NCBI RefSeq assembly: GCF_023516715.1
Contig: NZ_JAMGSI010000002.1
Location: 1,178,001 to 1,242,000 of the forward strand
Reading direction: 5' to 3'
Source: Akkermansia massiliensis
GTDB taxonomy: Bacteria > Verrucomicrobiota > Verrucomicrobiia > Verrucomicrobiales > Akkermansiaceae
DNA length: 64,000 nucleotides
Both the position numbers and the translations under genes were made by a program. Below are positions 39,826-48,939 of this stretch, piece by piece; within the stretch, counting starts at the first letter, position 1, and every line of letters starts with the position of its first letter. The notes beneath the pieces are model-generated. The model ran no database searches. It was not told the DNA's origin and worked only from the letters and a program-made list of their open reading frames with translations.

Positions 39826-40617
39826 TCATTCCTGCTTGTTTCCGGGGGCTTCCTCCGCGTAGTGGACCTGCATCAGCGTGAGCCCGTCCGGCGGGGCGCA
39901 GAACGGGCTTTTATCATCCGGGCGTGGGTAGTTAATGAGGCGCGCCAGTTCGTCCAGCGTGATTTTTCCCCGCGCGGCTTCATGAGCGGCTCCTGCCATG
40001 AGGCGCACCATTTTATAGAGAAAGCCCGTTCCGGTGAGGGTGATGAAGACACGTTCCCCCTCCTGCACCACCTGCGCCTGCGTGATGGTGCGGAGGAAGT
40101 AGTCCGCCGGGATGGGGCGCGGTTCATTGCCGCGCAGGGCCGCAAAGGCCGTAAAGTCATGCGTTCCCAGAAAGAGCCGGACGGCTTGCTCCAGAATGTC
40201 CGTGCTCCAGGCCAGTGGACGGTGCCAGGCCAGCCCGGCGTCAAAAGGGCTGAGGACAGGCGCACGGGAGATACAGTAGCGGTAGGTTTTTCCCGCCGCG
40301 CTGAACCGGGCGTGAAAGCCTGGGGGAACGTATTCCGCATGGGTGATCCGTATGGTCCGGGGCAGGCGGGTATTGAGGGCGGTGGGCCATTTGTCCGCAG
40401 GAATGCGGTGGGTGTCCGGCGCATCCACATGGAAGACCTGGCCCAGCGCATGCACGCCGGCATCCGTCCTGCCGGAGCCGTGGATGCGGACGGCGGAGCC
40501 GAAGAGGGCGGAAAAGGCGCGTTCCAGGGCGTCCTGTACGGTGCGGCCTCCCGGCTGGCTCTGCCAGCCCAGGTAGGGGCGTCCATCGTACGCGGTGGTG
40601 AAACGGATGCGGGGCAT
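39826..40617 (-). CDS. truA: tRNA pseudouridine(38-40) synthase TruA
   Basis: Isomerises uridines 38-40 in the anticodon arm. The 263-residue protein starts RIRFTTAYDGRPYLGWQSQP, has the catalytic Asp in GSGRTDAGVHALGQV, GFHARFSAAGKTYRY, HDFTAFAA and the FLYKMVRLMAGA region, all standard TruA blocks. The start MPRIRF was preferred over an ATG 12 codons upstream because a promoter ends 7 bp before it. Divergent from the terminase-linked cassette. Confidence 0.95.
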   Translation of the reverse strand: MPRIRFTTAYDGRPYLGWQSQPGGRTVQDALERAFSALFGSAVRIHGSGRTDAGVHALGQVFHVDAPDTHRIPADKWPTALNTRLPRTIRITHAEYVPPGFHARFSAAGKTYRYCISRAPVLSPFDAGLAWHRPLAWSTDILEQAVRLFLGTHDFTAFAALRGNEPRPIPADYFLRTITQAQVVQEGERVFITLTGTGFLYKMVRLMAGAAHEAARGKITLDELARLINYPRPDDKSPFCAPPDGLTLMQVHYAEEAPGNKQE

Positions 40618-40624
40618 GGGGCCG

Positions 40625-40653
40625 ATTGTGTTGGAACGGTCCGGTTTTGGCAA
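40625..40653 (-). promoter_or_regulatory. Predicted truA promoter
   Basis: TTGCCA (40653-40648), 17 bp spacer and CACAAT (40630-40625) on the minus strand, exactly 7 bp before the truA ATG. Leaderless geometry with no Shine-Dalgarno. Confidence 0.45.
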
Positions 40654-40732
40654 GCGGCAAGTACCGTGCGGTGACGGTTTGGAATGGATGCCGTGCGTTC
40701 CGTCCGCTCCCTAGCTTGGAGGCCATAAAAAG

Positions 40733-42037
40733 ATGGCTATACGAATACAGGATTTTGGAATGCTGCATGTGGCTCCGGATTTGTCCGGCGTGATTCCGTT
40801 GAACGCGTTTGAAGCGCAGGCCGCCGGAGTGCGGAACCTGGCTGCGGGCGCGATGGATTTGGCAGGAACGGCGGGTGCCGCGCTGAAGGAGATGCAGGAG
40901 GTGAGGGATGCCGGGCAGTGGGCGCAGGCCCGCGACGGCCTGTACCGCTTTGAACAGGACGTGATGCGGGAGCTGGAGGCCGGCGGGGAGCCGGACCGCC
41001 TTCAGGAGAAGTGGAAGAAGGCTTTGGCGGAACGGCTTCCCGCCTACCTGCCGGGCCGGATGTCCGCCCCGGTGAGGGAGCGCGTGGAGCTGGCGAGGGA
41101 GAACCTGGAGACTGCCGGAAGCATTTATTTGCAGAAGATGTCCCGGCTGGGCCAGTTGGAGGAGGCTCGGCGGTCCTGGGCCGGAGGGGTGGAGTCCGCC
41201 GTAGAGCAGGGGGAGGATTCCCTGGCCGAACGCAGGATTGAAGAAGGCCGCGGCGTGTTTGTGACCGGAGATGAAGCCTCCCGCATGGCGGAGGAAGCTC
41301 GTGCCCGTGTGGCGCTGAACCGGGCGGTGGAGGAGGTTCGCCGTGATCCGGCCGCGGCAGTGCGCCTCGTTTCCCGGGAGCGGGAAATGCCTCAGACCCC
41401 GGAGGAAAGAAGAGTGGCGCAAGAGGCTTCTGCGGCATATGGAGAGCTGAAGCGGCGTTATGCGGATGCTGTGGCGGCTACCGTATCCGGCGGCGGCCTG
41501 CTGCGGGATGACGGGCTGGCGAATGCGGAGAAGCACGGCTTGATCAGTTCCGAGCAGTTGAGGCGTTATACGGCTTCCAGGGACCGGAGGCAGGCGGCGG
41601 AGTTTTCCGGCGTCAGTATTCCGGGAGACGACATGCTGCTGTGCCGCATGGCCTCCCTGATTGATGAGGATTGCGGAGGAGAGGGGGATGCGGACGCCAT
41701 GATTGAAGTGGCTACTTCCGGCCTGCCTGCGGCGCAGGTGGAAAGACTCCTCCGGCGGCGGGAGGTGATGATGAATGTTCCCCTGGAGCTGCGCCGCGCG
41801 GCTTCCCGCCGCCTGTCCTCCATGTTCCGGAACGGAGCCTGGGGACCGCCGGAGGACGCCCGTGCGGTGGAGGAATGGAAACGCGTCCAGATGGAGTTGG
41901 CGGAGGCCGTGCAGAGGTCTCCGGAACAGCCGGCGGAGGAGATGGAGAAAGTTTTTGAGAAGGAAAACCGCCTCCAGGATGCAGGCTGGGTAGGTTTTAT
42001 GGATATGAATATGAATAACGGAAAGGAAGGCAAGTGA
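40733..42037 (+). CDS. Terminase-linked helical protein 1 (possible phage internal-virion-type protein)
   Basis: 434 residues, no signal peptide, rich in Ala, Glu and Arg and almost wholly helical in appearance. It opens with PLNAFEAQAAGVRNLAAGAM and continues with long amphipathic stretches (ALKEMQEVRDAGQWAQARDG, RVALNRAVEEVRRDPAAAV). This composition and the AxxxxxGVxxLxxG start recall internal core or ejection proteins of podoviruses, which is a pattern judgement and not a motif match. A GGAGG Shine-Dalgarno sits at 40718-40722, unlike the leaderless neighbours. Its stop shares one base with the next gene's ATG, so the three-gene cassette is translated as a unit. Confidence 0.7.
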   Translation: MAIRIQDFGMLHVAPDLSGVIPLNAFEAQAAGVRNLAAGAMDLAGTAGAALKEMQEVRDAGQWAQARDGLYRFEQDVMRELEAGGEPDRLQEKWKKALAERLPAYLPGRMSAPVRERVELARENLETAGSIYLQKMSRLGQLEEARRSWAGGVESAVEQGEDSLAERRIEEGRGVFVTGDEASRMAEEARARVALNRAVEEVRRDPAAAVRLVSREREMPQTPEERRVAQEASAAYGELKRRYADAVAATVSGGGLLRDDGLANAEKHGLISSEQLRRYTASRDRRQAAEFSGVSIPGDDMLLCRMASLIDEDCGGEGDADAMIEVATSGLPAAQVERLLRRREVMMNVPLELRRAASRRLSSMFRNGAWGPPEDARAVEEWKRVQMELAEAVQRSPEQPAEEMEKVFEKENRLQDAGWVGFMDMNMNNGKEGK

Positions 42038-45000
42038 TGATGGAAGATGAGAGGAACCAGGAACAGGACGGGACATTTTTGGTAGAAGAAGGCGTGCCGG
42101 AAAAGGCCTCCGCAACGATGGAGGAAAACCGGTTGCAGGAGGAGAACGCGGTATCCGCAGTCCCTTCCGGCGCGGGAGAATTCCCGGAGCAGGGGGCGGC
42201 GGCGAAGGAAGAGTACTGGAACAGCGTGCTGACGGGAGATGTGATGACCATTCCCCGGGAGGTCAGGCAGAAGGCGGAAGCGATGTATCCGGCGGGAACG
42301 GCTGACCGGGAAAGGATTGCCGCGTGCGTGATGCAGTCATGGGTGGCGGATTCGGGGGAAATCCCCCGCGAACGCATCCGGAGGGACTGGAAGAGTATCC
42401 GGGAAGAGGTGGCGCGGCAGTATGGAGCGTCCGGCAAGTCTGATGACGAATTGTTTGTGGCCGTCTCCATGCACAACCAGGTGCGCCTTTCCCAGCGGGA
42501 GACCTTGTTTGAATTGTACCAGGAGGAGTATGACCGCACGCTGGCCGGGAGTGGAACGGCTCCGGACGAACGGAGGAAAGAGGCTGTTTCCGCGTGGCCG
42601 GAGGAGATGCAGGCCGTGGCGGACCAGTTGAAGAGCAGGGCCGTGTCCGACGCCCTGGATGACAGGAACCGTCTGGCGGACGCCGCCGGAATTATCCGCA
42701 GGGGGCTGGAAGGGCTGGTAGCCAGTGAGGCCCCGGCGCCGGAAGGTTTTCCCGCCGTGCAGGTGAACCGGAAGGCGGTTGCCGGAGTTCCGGACGTCGT
42801 TCGCGCCGTGGATTGTCTGGCGTCCCTGGAGGACGGGGACCGGCGGAAGGTGTTCCGCATGATGGCCCCCTACCTGCGTTCCCGGCCCGCTTTCCGGGAT
42901 GCCCTGGGGAACGCGCTGAAACGCGGAGCAGCGGAAGCAGCGGAAAATGTGGCTCATCTGGCCGTGAACGGTGCGGCCTGGGCCCTCCCGGAAGGCCGGG
43001 AGAAGGAGGCGTTGGACAGGTATTCCCGGAGTTTTGAGGAACTGCGGAATTTTGCCAGGATGGAGTTTGCTCCCCTGCGCGGAGGAAAGGATGCCCCCTG
43101 GTTCCGGGAGATGCTGGTGGACATGGCCCAGCAGGGCGCATCCACGGCGCTGGCGTTCAGCGGCCCGGCCGGGCTGGGACTGCTGATGGCCGGGGAGACG
43201 GGCCGCCACATGGCGGATGCCCGGCGCATGAATCCGGACGGCGTGTTTGACGCCCAGATGGGTGGCGCGGTCGTGTCCGGGGGGATGAACACCCTGCTTT
43301 CCTTCGGGATGACGAAGCTGGGCCAGCGGATGCTGGGGCAGGGGATGCGCGCGTTCCGGGCCATGAGGTCCGCTTCCGGGAATGTGGGAGCGGTTCTTTC
43401 CGGAACGGGAGCCATGGCGGCGGATGCCGTGAAGATGGCGGCGGAGAACAAGCTGATGGAGCTGACGCCCATGGTGGCCCAGGAAGGCGTGGGAGCGTTG
43501 ACGGACAGGGTGTCCGGCGTGGACTGGGAGGGATGGAAGGAGCGGCAGATGTCCGTGGACGACCAGTTGAGGGAGGCGGCCATGATGATGCCGTTCCTGC
43601 TGATCGGCGCGGGAAAGGCTTCCCTGCACCATTTCCGCCATGCCGGAACCTTGCTGGGGGACGGAGAACCTCTGAAGGTGTTTGGCATTCCGGATGAAGC
43701 GGTAACCCGCATCCTGCGGGAGAAGGACATGCGCCGTGCCGGGGAGTTGCTGCAGAAGTCCCTGCGTGATTCTCCCCTGTGGGGATCCCTGTACATTTCC
43801 AGAAAGGCGCTGGAATGGTCCCGCGCGCTGGATGAAGCCGGGGAGCCTTTTTTAAGGACGGAACAGGACGTGAGGGATTTTCTGGAACTGCCTTCTCCCG
43901 TGCGCACGAAGCCTTGGAAGATGAGGGATTTTCCGGAGTCGGAAGCGGTGTTGAAAAAACTTTTTCCCCATCCGGACCATGCGGCGGCCAGGACCAAGTG
44001 GCTGTTGCGGGCCGGGCTGCCCCGCGTGGGAGAGTCCGCCGCGGCGGATGGCCGCCGCGTTTATGAGGCGGAGCCGGCCCCCGGCATGGAGATGAAGAGA
44101 ACCCGGGGCCGGAGTTCGGTAGAAGAGGCCCTTTCCTCCTGGTATGAAGCCCTGTGCCGTATGGAAGAGGAAGACCTGGGGCTGGCCAGGAACAGGAACG
44201 GGAGGGAAATTCCGTGGCGTTTGAGGAATGCGGCGGATTACGACGTGCAGGCGGACGCCCTGCGCCGCGCGTTTGTGGAAGACAGGCTGAAGAAGCGCGC
44301 CTACCGCCCGTACAGGATGCTGCTGCTGGCTTATCCGGAGGAAGCGGGGCGTAGCGGTTTTTCCGGCAGGGACTGGGACGCCGTCACCGTGGAAATGGAG
44401 CGCCGGACGCGCGCCAATGTTTACGAGGGAGTGATGGAACGGGTGCACGGCGCTTCCCATGAGGAGGTGTCCGGGCATGTGGCCCTTCGCCTGTGGGAGT
44501 CGTTTTGCCGTGATGAGGGTTCCTGTGCCAGGGCGCGCCGCTGGCTGGAGGAAGGGAGCTCCCTGCTGAACGCTCCGGATTTGCTGGCCGGGGCTTCCGG
44601 TCCGGACGGCCTGGCCGCCGCCCTGTCCAGGATGAGCGGCATGATGGCTTCCCTGGGGGACCGGGAACGCCACCGGGTAAGCCCGGAGCTGCGGGAGATG
44701 AACCGCATGGTATGGGGAACCCAGGCGGATGTGAACAGCTTGTACCAGGTGCTTCCCAATATGAAGGAGTTTGACGTGCATGTAGGGCGCGGCTACACGC
44801 CGGTGGAGAGTTACGGGCGGCTGCTGTCCCGTTTTCTGGAAGTGGAACCGGAACACGTGGCCCGTTATGCCACCGTGCTGGATGCGCCGCGGCTGCATGC
44901 CGGTCCGGAGCGGGCGGTTCCGCGCGTTTATCCGGGTACGCAGAAAGCGGTGGAAAATCTTTCCCGCCTGACTCCGCGCCTGTTCCAGTCCTCGCGTGGG

Positions 45001-47220
45001 AGCGGAGGCGGGGAAAGGCTGTGGCGGGTAAAATATCCCAATGGCAGGTGGTCGGCCTGGCATCCTTCGCAGGAGGCGGCGGGAACGGACCTGATGGCCA
45101 ATGTCTCCATGATGTTTTCCCCCGCCTGCACGGCCAAGAGGGATTTGATCCGGAGCTGGGAATGGCACGCCCGCAGCGGGCATCCGGAATGGGATACCAA
45201 TTATCTGCGGCTGACCGCAGGACTGGAAAACGTGCAGGGGGAAAGGCTTTCCTGCCTGTATGACAGCCTGACGGCCATGGCGGTGGCGGATATGCTGAAG
45301 GCCGGTTACGGCGTGCGGGGCGCCGTGGGTTCAGGGGACCGTCTGGAGGTGACGGGCAGGGGCCGCGTGGCCGCTGAAACGCTGATGAGCCATGACGCCC
45401 TGCGGGAACGCATGGATATCCACGGCAAGTACGTGGGGGACGTGCAGCGGCTGGGAGTGGATGCGGACAATCAGCCCGTTCCCTCGGCCAAGGGACTGGT
45501 GATGCACCGGCTGCGGCTCCATAATACGGAGAATCCCCTGGCCTTGATTGAGGACAAGGCGGAGGTCGTATGGGACCGGCTGATGCGCACGGACCAGCTT
45601 TCCCCGGAGGACGCGTGGGAGATGCTGAAACGTCTGGGCCGCGTGCCGCGCCGCAGGGCGCTTCCCGGAGAAACGGAATTGATTGAAGAGCTTTCCCAGC
45701 TCTCCAAGGAGTATTTTTTTGCCCATCTGGACCATGACGCCGTGCCGGAGACGGTAGCTTCCTGGGCGCGCTACGGGGCCGCAAGCCCGGACAAGGCCCT
45801 GGAACCTCTGGAGGAATTGGTGCGCCGCGCCGGGCTGCTGAAGAAAACGCTGAAGGAGGGGCCGGAAACCGCCGAATTCATGGGCATGCTCCGTGAAACG
45901 GTGGGAATGAATGACCGGATACGGGCTGAACGCGCCTGGGACGCAGGCGGTGAGGAGGTGCGCCTTCCCATGATGGAAAGGTACGCCCATAGCCTGATGA
46001 CCGGCAGGCTGCTGTCCACCGCGCCGGACCACGTGAGGGAGGACCTGCTGCGTTCTCTGGCCGCGCTGGACGGATATGAGGGCGGGTCCGTCCGCAGGAT
46101 GGAACGGCTGGCGGAACACCGCATGACGGAACTGGCACGGGCGCTTCAGGAGTTTCCCCAGTTGAATGCATGGCGTCCGGACCCGGAGCATCCCGGCCTG
46201 TACCTGCATTTGGTGAAGCGGCCGTTCAAGGCCGGGAAGGGAACCCTGCGCGCGAAGGATGTTTCTCTGGAAGCCATGGGAGAACTCCTGCCGGAACCTG
46301 TTCTGGAGGCCCCCCTGTATATGGAGGAGGATTTTTCCGTCAGGAGCGGCGTTCCTGCCCCTGCCGCATGGCGCAGCCGTCCGGAGGTAATCCGTGCGGT
46401 GGAAACGCTGGACGTGGTGAGGCGGGATTTTGCAGCCCGGCCGGAAGCCGCGGAGTCCGGCGTCATCTGGCAAGGAAGAACCTACCGGATTGATTCCTGG
46501 ACGGCCCCCGAAGGGGTGGCAACGGCCTGGAGCCGGGAACTTCCCCTGGATGAAGCCGCCTCCCTGATTGATGTTCTGGACCGCAGGCAGGAGGAAATGA
46601 GAGGGGGCATGCTCCCCTTCCTGCCTGATCCGGAGGAGGCGCGCGCGATGTACGCCAACTGCGTGATTTACCGTGACCCGGACGATCCGGGGCATACCGT
46701 TCGCCTGATGCCGGGCATTCCGGAAAGCCCCGTACGGCAGGCGCGCGCTCCGTATGTGGTGCATGCGTGGAACGGCGTTTACCTGGACAGCCGGGGTCTG
46801 CCTGCGGCGTCCGAGCGGGATTCCTATATTCCGCTGGAGCGCTTCACAGGCGCGGGAGAGGAGCCTTCTCTGGAAACCGCTCGGGAGAGCCGCGCCCGGT
46901 CCCTGGGCCGGATTCTGGAAACGCTGGGGGATGCGGATGCGCAGGAACGCTGGTGGTGGAACAGGGAGCAGGCCGTTGGGTGCTTCATGGAAGACGTCGT
47001 CAGGCTGTATGAAGAGCTGGGGGTACGCTCAGGCTATCTGAGGGGGGAGCTTGACCTGCTTGATCCCGTGATGGTTCAGGCTCTGCGCTTCGTCTCCCAC
47101 GTGCTGAACGATCCCCTGGCCTACCGCCTGCCCCTGGACAAGGGGACGGAGGCCCTGAAGGGAATGACCAGGGAGGGAGTCCTGCTGAAAGAACTAGTGG
47201 AGGAACATGGAAACTTCTAA
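42037..47220 (+). CDS. Terminase-linked giant protein (1727 residues), function unknown
   Basis: Not assignable to a named family. The first 60 residues are acidic and Glu/Gln-rich (EDERNQEQDG). A Gly/Ala/Met-rich, mildly hydrophobic zone occupies about residues 370-550 (STALAFSGPAGLGLLMAGE, GAVVSGGMNTLLSFGM, AAMMMPFLLIGAGKA). The rest is charged and helical with beta-type interludes near 985-1000 (RLWRVKYPNGRWSAWH) and 1560-1570. There is no signal peptide and no nucleotide-binding or protease motif. Very large proteins with one glycine-rich hydrophobic zone are seen among phage DNA-ejection proteins. A GTG one codon upstream is possible, but ATG at 42037 abuts the stop of the preceding gene. 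Overlaps the terminase gene by 14 bp. Confidence 0.72.
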   Translation: MMEDERNQEQDGTFLVEEGVPEKASATMEENRLQEENAVSAVPSGAGEFPEQGAAAKEEYWNSVLTGDVMTIPREVRQKAEAMYPAGTADRERIAACVMQSWVADSGEIPRERIRRDWKSIREEVARQYGASGKSDDELFVAVSMHNQVRLSQRETLFELYQEEYDRTLAGSGTAPDERRKEAVSAWPEEMQAVADQLKSRAVSDALDDRNRLADAAGIIRRGLEGLVASEAPAPEGFPAVQVNRKAVAGVPDVVRAVDCLASLEDGDRRKVFRMMAPYLRSRPAFRDALGNALKRGAAEAAENVAHLAVNGAAWALPEGREKEALDRYSRSFEELRNFARMEFAPLRGGKDAPWFREMLVDMAQQGASTALAFSGPAGLGLLMAGETGRHMADARRMNPDGVFDAQMGGAVVSGGMNTLLSFGMTKLGQRMLGQGMRAFRAMRSASGNVGAVLSGTGAMAADAVKMAAENKLMELTPMVAQEGVGALTDRVSGVDWEGWKERQMSVDDQLREAAMMMPFLLIGAGKASLHHFRHAGTLLGDGEPLKVFGIPDEAVTRILREKDMRRAGELLQKSLRDSPLWGSLYISRKALEWSRALDEAGEPFLRTEQDVRDFLELPSPVRTKPWKMRDFPESEAVLKKLFPHPDHAAARTKWLLRAGLPRVGESAAADGRRVYEAEPAPGMEMKRTRGRSSVEEALSSWYEALCRMEEEDLGLARNRNGREIPWRLRNAADYDVQADALRRAFVEDRLKKRAYRPYRMLLLAYPEEAGRSGFSGRDWDAVTVEMERRTRANVYEGVMERVHGASHEEVSGHVALRLWESFCRDEGSCARARRWLEEGSSLLNAPDLLAGASGPDGLAAALSRMSGMMASLGDRERHRVSPELREMNRMVWGTQADVNSLYQVLPNMKEFDVHVGRGYTPVESYGRLLSRFLEVEPEHVARYATVLDAPRLHAGPERAVPRVYPGTQKAVENLSRLTPRLFQSSRGSGGGERLWRVKYPNGRWSAWHPSQEAAGTDLMANVSMMFSPACTAKRDLIRSWEWHARSGHPEWDTNYLRLTAGLENVQGERLSCLYDSLTAMAVADMLKAGYGVRGAVGSGDRLEVTGRGRVAAETLMSHDALRERMDIHGKYVGDVQRLGVDADNQPVPSAKGLVMHRLRLHNTENPLALIEDKAEVVWDRLMRTDQLSPEDAWEMLKRLGRVPRRRALPGETELIEELSQLSKEYFFAHLDHDAVPETVASWARYGAASPDKALEPLEELVRRAGLLKKTLKEGPETAEFMGMLRETVGMNDRIRAERAWDAGGEEVRLPMMERYAHSLMTGRLLSTAPDHVREDLLRSLAALDGYEGGSVRRMERLAEHRMTELARALQEFPQLNAWRPDPEHPGLYLHLVKRPFKAGKGTLRAKDVSLEAMGELLPEPVLEAPLYMEEDFSVRSGVPAPAAWRSRPEVIRAVETLDVVRRDFAARPEAAESGVIWQGRTYRIDSWTAPEGVATAWSRELPLDEAASLIDVLDRRQEEMRGGMLPFLPDPEEARAMYANCVIYRDPDDPGHTVRLMPGIPESPVRQARAPYVVHAWNGVYLDSRGLPAASERDSYIPLERFTGAGEEPSLETARESRARSLGRILETLGDADAQERWWWNREQAVGCFMEDVVRLYEELGVRSGYLRGELDLLDPVMVQALRFVSHVLNDPLAYRLPLDKGTEALKGMTREGVLLKELVEEHGNF

Positions 47221-48838
47221 TCATCTGACGGAATCCTGGAGCCAGCCTTGGCAGTCTGTCCTGTCCAGCCAGCTCTGGAGGCTGGAGCACCTGTACTGGA
47301 TAGAAAACAAGGCCGGGCAGCTCCAGCGCTTCTCCCTGAACAGGGCGCAGCGGCGGCTGCATGAGCGGCTGTGGTACAGGAACGACATCCTGAAGGCGCG
47401 CCAACTGGGCATTTCCACGTATGTGGCCATGCTGATGCTGGACATGAGCCTGTTCCGGTCCAATTTCCATTGCGGCATTATTGATAAGAGCCTGCCGGAC
47501 GCCCAGCAGAAGCTTGCCAAGCTGCGTTTCGCCTGGGACCATCTGGATTACGTGCCGCCCGACCCTTCCGCGATGGATGTGGCCCTGGCCCGGCTGGGAG
47601 AGAGAATCAAGAGCCTGTCCGGCGTGGAGAAGAAGGGGGAATGGCGGCCCTGCACGTCTGCGCGCAACCGCCTGGCTTTCGCCAACGGGAGCGACGTGCG
47701 CGTGGGGACGAACCTGCGCGGGGGCACCATGCAGTTCCTGCACGTTTCCGAGCTGGCGCATGTTTCCGTGCACGCCCCGTGGCGTGCCAGGGAAATCCGC
47801 ACGGGGGCGATCAATACGGTGCCCCCCGGCGGCTTTATCCTGAAGGAGAGCACCCATGAGGGCGGCCGGTACGGCGTGAATTACGAACTGACGCGCCAGG
47901 CCATGGAGAACATGGGCAAGAGCGAGCTTTCTCCCCTGGATTTCCGGTTCTTCTTCTTTAGCTGGTTTGACCAGGAGGAGTACACGTTGCCGGGGCGCGG
48001 CAGATGGAGCCGGGAACTGGACGAGTACTTCCTTTCCCTGGAACGGGAAACCGGGGTGGCGCTGGATGCGGGCCAGAAAAGGTGGTACGCCAGGATGGCC
48101 CGCGTGATGGGGGCGGCCATGAAGCAGGAGTACCCGGGAACGCCGCAGGAAGCTTTCTCCACCGGGGAGGAGGGGAGCATTTACGGCAGCCGCATCATGG
48201 CCCTGCGGGAACGCGGGCGCGTGGGGACGGAGTTTGCGGCGGACCCGGACGCCCCCACCTTCACGGCGTGGGACCTGGGGTTGAGCGATCATACGGCCAT
48301 CTGGCTTGTGCAGGTGATGGGGGACAGCTTCCACTGGCTGGACCATTACGCCGCCAACCAGCAGCCCCTGGCCCATTATGTGGAAAAAATGAAGGAATGG
48401 GAGAAGGCGCACGGCGTGGCGGTAACGGCCCATCTGCTGCCCCACGACGCCGCGCGGAGGGATGCCCACGGCATTTCCTACGTGGAGAACATGTCACGTC
48501 TGGGATTGGCGAACGTGCGCGTCGTTCCCAGGACCACGGACGTCTGGCGCGGCATCAATACGCTGCGGGAACTGCTGGAGCGCAGCTTCTTCCATGCCCG
48601 CACCCAGGAAAGGGTGCGCGGCGTGCGCGGAGAGGAAGAGCCCGGCGGCGTGGAACATCTGGAATTGTACAGGTCCAGGCCGCCGGGTGCGGGCGGTTCC
48701 GTGGTGGAGAGCCCCGTGCATGACGGACATTCCCATACGGCGGATGCCGCGCGCACATTTGCAGAGGCGTGGTCCCATGGACTGCTCCACGGGCCCGGGA
48801 ATGACCGGGGCCGCGGCAGGCGCGCACGGATGTGGTGA
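47207..48838 (+). CDS. Phage-type terminase large subunit, apparently intact
   Basis: 543 residues with both halves of a DNA-packaging motor. In the ATPase half, ILKARQLGISTYVAML is the variant Walker A of the KARQxGxST type, and MQFLHVSELAHVS fits Walker B with the catalytic Glu. In the RNase H-like nuclease half, FTAWDLGLSDHTAIWLV, AHLLPHDAARRD and VHDGHSHTADAARTFAEA supply the three acidic metal sites. Length is near that of T7 gp19 (586). An SD-like GGAGG precedes the ATG by 3 nt. No small terminase, portal or head gene is within 7 kb on either side. Base composition matches the chromosome, so the cassette is old or well ameliorated. The family call is strong; the function in this setting is unknown. 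Confidence 0.85.
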   Translation: METSNHLTESWSQPWQSVLSSQLWRLEHLYWIENKAGQLQRFSLNRAQRRLHERLWYRNDILKARQLGISTYVAMLMLDMSLFRSNFHCGIIDKSLPDAQQKLAKLRFAWDHLDYVPPDPSAMDVALARLGERIKSLSGVEKKGEWRPCTSARNRLAFANGSDVRVGTNLRGGTMQFLHVSELAHVSVHAPWRAREIRTGAINTVPPGGFILKESTHEGGRYGVNYELTRQAMENMGKSELSPLDFRFFFFSWFDQEEYTLPGRGRWSRELDEYFLSLERETGVALDAGQKRWYARMARVMGAAMKQEYPGTPQEAFSTGEEGSIYGSRIMALRERGRVGTEFAADPDAPTFTAWDLGLSDHTAIWLVQVMGDSFHWLDHYAANQQPLAHYVEKMKEWEKAHGVAVTAHLLPHDAARRDAHGISYVENMSRLGLANVRVVPRTTDVWRGINTLRELLERSFFHARTQERVRGVRGEEEPGGVEHLELYRSRPPGAGGSVVESPVHDGHSHTADAARTFAEAWSHGLLHGPGNDRGRGRRARMW

Positions 48839-48881
48839 TGGAAGGAAAACGGGGCCGGGAAGAGATTTTTTTGATTGATGG

Positions 48882-48897
48882 TTGACAGTTTTGTCAA
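48882..48897. promoter_or_regulatory. Perfect inverted repeat upstream of L,D-transpeptidase gene
   Basis: TTGACA and TGTCAA flank GTTT, so a consensus -35 hexamer is one arm of a symmetrical element. It could be an operator site over the promoter. No good -10 is seen 16-18 bp downstream, so promoter use is uncertain. Confidence 0.3.
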
Positions 48898-48939
48898 AAA
48901 GCGGTTCCTTTTTCCGGCTTTCCGTTGTCTAACGCAGTG

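Noticed and set aside
40618-40732. A TGCCGT-17-TAGCTT promoter for the terminase cassette
   Set aside because: The -35 is poor and a good GGAGG ribosome-binding site implies a normal leader, so the true promoter cannot be placed from sequence alone.
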